From: Bacteroidota bacterium
GTDB lineage: Bacteria > Bacteroidota > Bacteroidia > AKYH767-A > 2013-40CM-41-45
Direction of reading: 5' to 3'
Assembly: GCA_004295015.1 (NCBI GenBank)
Contig: SHNE01000053.1
Location: forward strand, 62,001-126,000
Length of the DNA: 64,000 nucleotides
In this document: piece after piece, positions 60,890 through 64,000 of the stretch
How the letters are laid out: each line of letters opens with the position of its first letter
How positions within the stretch are numbered: position 1 is the first letter of the stretch
Translations under genes and position numbers: made by a program
Notes under the pieces: model-generated
Database searches by the model: none
Seen by the model: only the letters and a program-made list of their open reading frames with translations
Told to the model about the DNA's origin: nothing

Positions 60890-63736
60890 TTAATCAAGGT
60901 CAACTTCCTTTACTTTACCATAACCCAGTTTTTCCAATTTGTCTTTAAGCATGTACCGATTGCCAACGACCAGTATAATCATCTTGTCCGGATGAATGTT
61001 CTTTTTGATGATTGCATCAGCATCCGATTTGCTCATCTCCTTTAAAATTGAAGATTGTGTTTGAGTGAAGTCTTTCGACAAATTATATCGGAGAATTTGC
61101 GACAGAAATGATGCCTTTTGCTCCGGCGTCTCATATTTCAATGCTTCATTATTCAAAATAGAATTTTTCGTAAATGCCAATTCTTCAGTGCTTATTCCGC
61201 TGCTTGTATAATTATTAAGTTCCTTCATGATCTCAGTAATACTTGAATCGGTTGCACTCAATTTAACACTGGCATAAACAAAAAATGGTCCCGGATATTC
61301 CGTGCCCTGAAAGGCTGATCGAATACCATACGTATATCCTTTGGCTTCGCGCAAATTTAAATTTAAACGACTATTAAATGCGCCTCCTAATGGAAAGTTT
61401 GCAACTTTGGATTTGAAATATTCACCGGTTGCATCATAAGGTAATCCACCATGTCCAATACTGATAACTGATTGCGCAGCGTCATCTTTATGTGCAAGAT
61501 AAATTTGCGTTTTAGGGATATCAACAAATGCCGTAAAAGGTTGTAATGATACATCTTTACCGGACCATTTTTTAAGAAAATCTAATTTTGGAACTAACTC
61601 ATTTTCCGGAATGTCAGATACAACCACCAGATTACAAACCTTTGGGGAATAATATTCTTTATAATAATTTTTTACATCATCCAGCGAAAGTTTTTTCATT
61701 GTTTTTTCTGATGCATAGGATCCATGAACTGTATTTCCATACAGGATATTATCAAATAATTTGTCTGCTATGGCTTCAGCAACTTTTTTCTCATGCATTA
61801 ATCCTTCCAGCGCTGCTTTTTTTGTTCGCTTAAAATCAGCTTCGATAAATCCCGGATGAAGTAATTTCTCCTCCAATATTGCTAATGTCGCATCAATGTT
61901 TTTACTCAAACTGGTTAAACGAATATTGGTTTTGTCTCCTTCAGTATAAAAATATATTTCGCTTCCTAGTTTTTCAAGTTTGGCACTGATCTCTTCAGTG
62001 GTTGACTTTTCCGTTCCTTCGTTCATCATTGCTGATGTCAACTCAGCCAGTCCGGTTTTCTTATCTTCAAAATTAAAAACATACTTTCCTCCACGCAGGC
62101 TAAAAATCATTACGACCTTTGGAGCTTCTGTAGCTTGAGTGCCAATAATTTTTAATCCATTGTCAAATGTTTTCGAATAGTAGTTTGGAACAACCGGGGT
62201 TTTCGGACTAGCCGGTGCGGGTTGTTTGCTACGGTCAAAATTGTCTACTGGTCTGTCATACTTTAAATTGGTCATTTCCGGATTTGCAGCAATTTTTACA
62301 TTCGCATATGGGTTTACGCTTTTTACCGAATCTTTTGAATTGGACATCGGATCTTTAGGGTACACATTTACAATAGCGGCACTTTTACCTTTAATGTATT
62401 TATTGAAAACCCGAATGATGTCCTCCTTAGTAACTTTATTATATCGATCCATTTCATCTGAAAAATTATATGGCTTGTTTAGAAAAGTCTGCCAAGTGGC
62501 AAACATATAAGCTTTGCCATCCACGCTGGTAATCATATCGATTGTTTGCGTCTCTCTTGCCGTCTTTGCACGTTGAAGAGCTTCATCTGTTATTCCAGCT
62601 TTCTCAAATTCATCAAAGGTTGCCAGGATTTGTTTTTCTGTTTCATTAAATCCTTTGCTGATTTCAGAATATTCAAACTCAGGATATGTTGCCACAATGA
62701 CCTGCAGTTCACCTGCTAATTCAGATGATTCATGATATGCACTGGCCTGAATTGCTTTTTCTGATTTGATGAAATTTTTATAAATCAGAGAGTTATTTCC
62801 ACTTCCTATCATATCGCCTAGCAAGTCAATCGCAGGTTCATCTCTGTGGTATTGTGGGACTGTCGGATAAGTCATAATTGTCATCGGGAAATAAACATTA
62901 TCCACGTAGTTTGCATATTGGTTAGTTGCCAGAATCGGAACTGAGACTTTCATTCGAGGTACATCAGGACAAGGTTTGATACTTCCAAAATATTTTTCTA
63001 CCAGTGCTACAACTTCCTTGCTGTTAACGTCACCTGCAATACTCAAAACAGCATTGTTTGGACCATACCAACGTAAAAAGAAACTCTTCAAATCATCAAC
63101 CGTTACCCTGTTCAAATCGTCAACATACCCAATCACTGGCCAACTGTACGGATGTCCTGATGGATACAGAATCTGGTTGAGAACTTCCACAAATGCCATT
63201 GCATAAGGTTGGTTTTCTACATTCTGTGCTTTTTCATTTTTTACAGTAGCCCGTTGAATTTCAAATTTTGCCTTAGTTACAGAATCCAACAGAAATCCCA
63301 TTCTATCTGCTTCCAGCCACAATGCAGTTTCCAGGTAGTTGCTTGGTACATTTTCGTAATAATTGGTTCTGTCTCGTTCCGTATTGCCATTCATATCACC
63401 ACCTGCCTCATTAACGATTCTGAAATGTTCCTTATCACCTACATTGGTGGATCCTTCGAACATCATGTGCTCAAAAAAATGTGCAAACCCTGACTTCCCG
63501 ATTTCCTCTCTTGCAGAACCAACATGGTAGGTAACAACAACACTCACTATGGGATCTGAATGATCTTCATGGATGATGAGCGTCAGGCCATTTGGAAGCT
63601 TCCATTTTTCATAATTGAGGATTAATTTCTCAGGATTACCTTCTACCTTTTCAATCAGTTGGGATTGTGCAGATAGTGTGTTCAGGCCTAGAAAAGAAGA
63701 AAGTAAAAAGAGGGTGATAAATTGAGTGATTTTCAT
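60890..63736 (-). CDS. M16-family zinc peptidase, fused active and inactive halves
   Basis: This 948-residue periplasmic peptidase has a signal peptide ending GLNTLSAQ. The N-terminal half has the inverted zinc motif HFFEH (His86, Glu89, His90) and the distal Glu168 in VKNEK. The C-terminal half has the same fold (LRGGKYVFNFEDKKTGLAEL, TSAMMNEG) but no HxxEH. It has the Arg/Tyr-type substrate region in LREAKGYTYGIRSAFQG. A catalytic and a non-catalytic half in one chain form the clam-shell chamber that degrades peptides. The TPR gene follows it. Confidence 0.94.
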   Translation of the reverse strand: MKITQFITLFLLSSFLGLNTLSAQSQLIEKVEGNPEKLILNYEKWKLPNGLTLIIHEDHSDPIVSVVVTYHVGSAREEIGKSGFAHFFEHMMFEGSTNVGDKEHFRIVNEAGGDMNGNTERDRTNYYENVPSNYLETALWLEADRMGFLLDSVTKAKFEIQRATVKNEKAQNVENQPYAMAFVEVLNQILYPSGHPYSWPVIGYVDDLNRVTVDDLKSFFLRWYGPNNAVLSIAGDVNSKEVVALVEKYFGSIKPCPDVPRMKVSVPILATNQYANYVDNVYFPMTIMTYPTVPQYHRDEPAIDLLGDMIGSGNNSLIYKNFIKSEKAIQASAYHESSELAGELQVIVATYPEFEYSEISKGFNETEKQILATFDEFEKAGITDEALQRAKTARETQTIDMITSVDGKAYMFATWQTFLNKPYNFSDEMDRYNKVTKEDIIRVFNKYIKGKSAAIVNVYPKDPMSNSKDSVKSVNPYANVKIAANPEMTNLKYDRPVDNFDRSKQPAPASPKTPVVPNYYSKTFDNGLKIIGTQATEAPKVVMIFSLRGGKYVFNFEDKKTGLAELTSAMMNEGTEKSTTEEISAKLEKLGSEIYFYTEGDKTNIRLTSLSKNIDATLAILEEKLLHPGFIEADFKRTKKAALEGLMHEKKVAEAIADKLFDNILYGNTVHGSYASEKTMKKLSLDDVKNYYKEYYSPKVCNLVVVSDIPENELVPKLDFLKKWSGKDVSLQPFTAFVDIPKTQIYLAHKDDAAQSVISIGHGGLPYDATGEYFKSKVANFPLGGAFNSRLNLNLREAKGYTYGIRSAFQGTEYPGPFFVYASVKLSATDSSITEIMKELNNYTSSGISTEELAFTKNSILNNEALKYETPEQKASFLSQILRYNLSKDFTQTQSSILKEMSKSDADAIIKKNIHPDKMIILVVGNRYMLKDKLEKLGYGKVKEVDLD

Positions 63737-63893
63737 AGCATTAAATTAAACGGTTTCGTTTTTGGAATGGCAAATATATTTTATTTCGTTGACTTTTTCA
63801 TCCACTTTTAACATTAAATAAATGATTTTAAACTGTTAAAAACCTGCATTTTATAATGAGATTTTAATTGAATTTGGACATGCTGCAAAATAC

Positions 63894-63921
63894 AAAGCCC
63901 GGTTTGATCAAACCGGGCTTT
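63894..63921 (-). terminator. Palindromic terminator of the upstream TPR gene
   Basis: AAAGCCCGGTTTGATCAAACCGGGCTTT is a perfect 28-nt palindrome, 27 nt past the TAA at 63949-63951. It probably separates that gene from the M16 gene. Confidence 0.8.
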
Positions 63922-63948
63922 GTATTTTATTCGACACATTTTAACCAT

Positions 63949-64000
63949 TTACTTCTTGAGTAAATCCTTGATTCTATTATAATTATTCATCTCGTCCAAT
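63949..64000 (-). CDS. C-terminal end of a second TPR protein (N-terminus outside the window)
   Basis: The minus-strand frame entering from the right edge reads LDEMNNYNRIKDLLKK and stops. This aligns with GEMEKYAKIKALLEK at the end of the TPR protein at 59643-60848. Only 16 residues are visible, so family membership is inferred from this match and from the strong terminator that follows. Confidence 0.6.
   Translation of the reverse strand, partial: LDEMNNYNRIKDLLKK

Noticed and set aside
1-64000. CRISPR arrays, insertion sequences, prophage, rRNA and tRNA genes
   Set aside because: I looked for repeated spacers, transposase or integrase motifs and structural RNA signatures and saw none. 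A covariance-model or profile search could still find something degenerate.

Overview
This 64 kb window comes from a Bacteroidota chromosome, probably a free-living aerobe. The evidence is a SusC/SusD pair, at least five secreted proteins that end in type IX secretion (T9SS) sorting domains, promoter elements of the form TAnnTTTG in place of a sigma70 -10 box, weak Shine-Dalgarno sequences, and A+T-rich DNA. HemF (oxygen-dependent) points to aerobic life and BshC to bacillithiol as thiol. I saw no tRNA, rRNA, insertion sequence, prophage or CRISPR array. Both ends cut a gene: 1-1301 is the N-terminal part of a secreted repeat protein, and 63949-64000 is the C-terminal end of a TPR protein.

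Layout. 1.4-5.7 kb: 3-hydroxyacyl-CoA dehydrogenase, then a surface-polysaccharide priming glycosyltransferase, a lipoprotein and a Gfo/Idh oxidoreductase. 5.8-12.8 kb: pcm, an orphan SusCD pair and an outer-membrane barrel protein. 12.9-17.4 kb: smpB, a manganese module (a DtxR/MntR regulator overlapping an Nramp transporter fused to a universal stress domain) and pyrD.

17.4-30.3 kb is the centrepiece, a phosphate-acquisition island on the minus strand. In order of transcription it holds a stand-alone receiver, a PhoB-like regulator with a degenerate receiver, lipoprotein PstS2, a T9SS-secreted beta-helix-type protein, a large TonB-dependent receptor, an OprO/P-type porin, PstS1, PstC, PstA, PstB and PhoU. 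Four promoters here carry octamers of ATGTTAAC type repeated at 11-bp intervals upstream of a TAnnTTTG-type box. I propose these as Pho boxes. PstC carries a PstS-like segment in its first periplasmic loop.

30.3-37.4 kb: mltG, an unknown secreted protein, a phosphohexomutase, two candidate micro-ORFs and a large T9SS repeat protein. 37.4-42 kb: an array of hairpins with an invariant CCGTAA loop, then a cobalamin module (cobalamin riboswitch, BtuB-like receptor, small membrane protein) beside a GNAT-type acyltransferase. 42-50 kb: two very large secreted surface proteins, one ending in a T9SS domain and one in a dockerin-like tail. 50.5-58.2 kb: bshC, a T9SS phosphoesterase, guaA, a LysM plus periplasmic-binding-type fusion and hemF. 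58.2-64 kb: a micro-protein, a membrane-anchored glucosaminidase, a TPR protein, an M16 peptidase, and the end of a second TPR gene related to the first.

All calls come from reading the sequence by eye. Family names are recognition of motifs, not search results.
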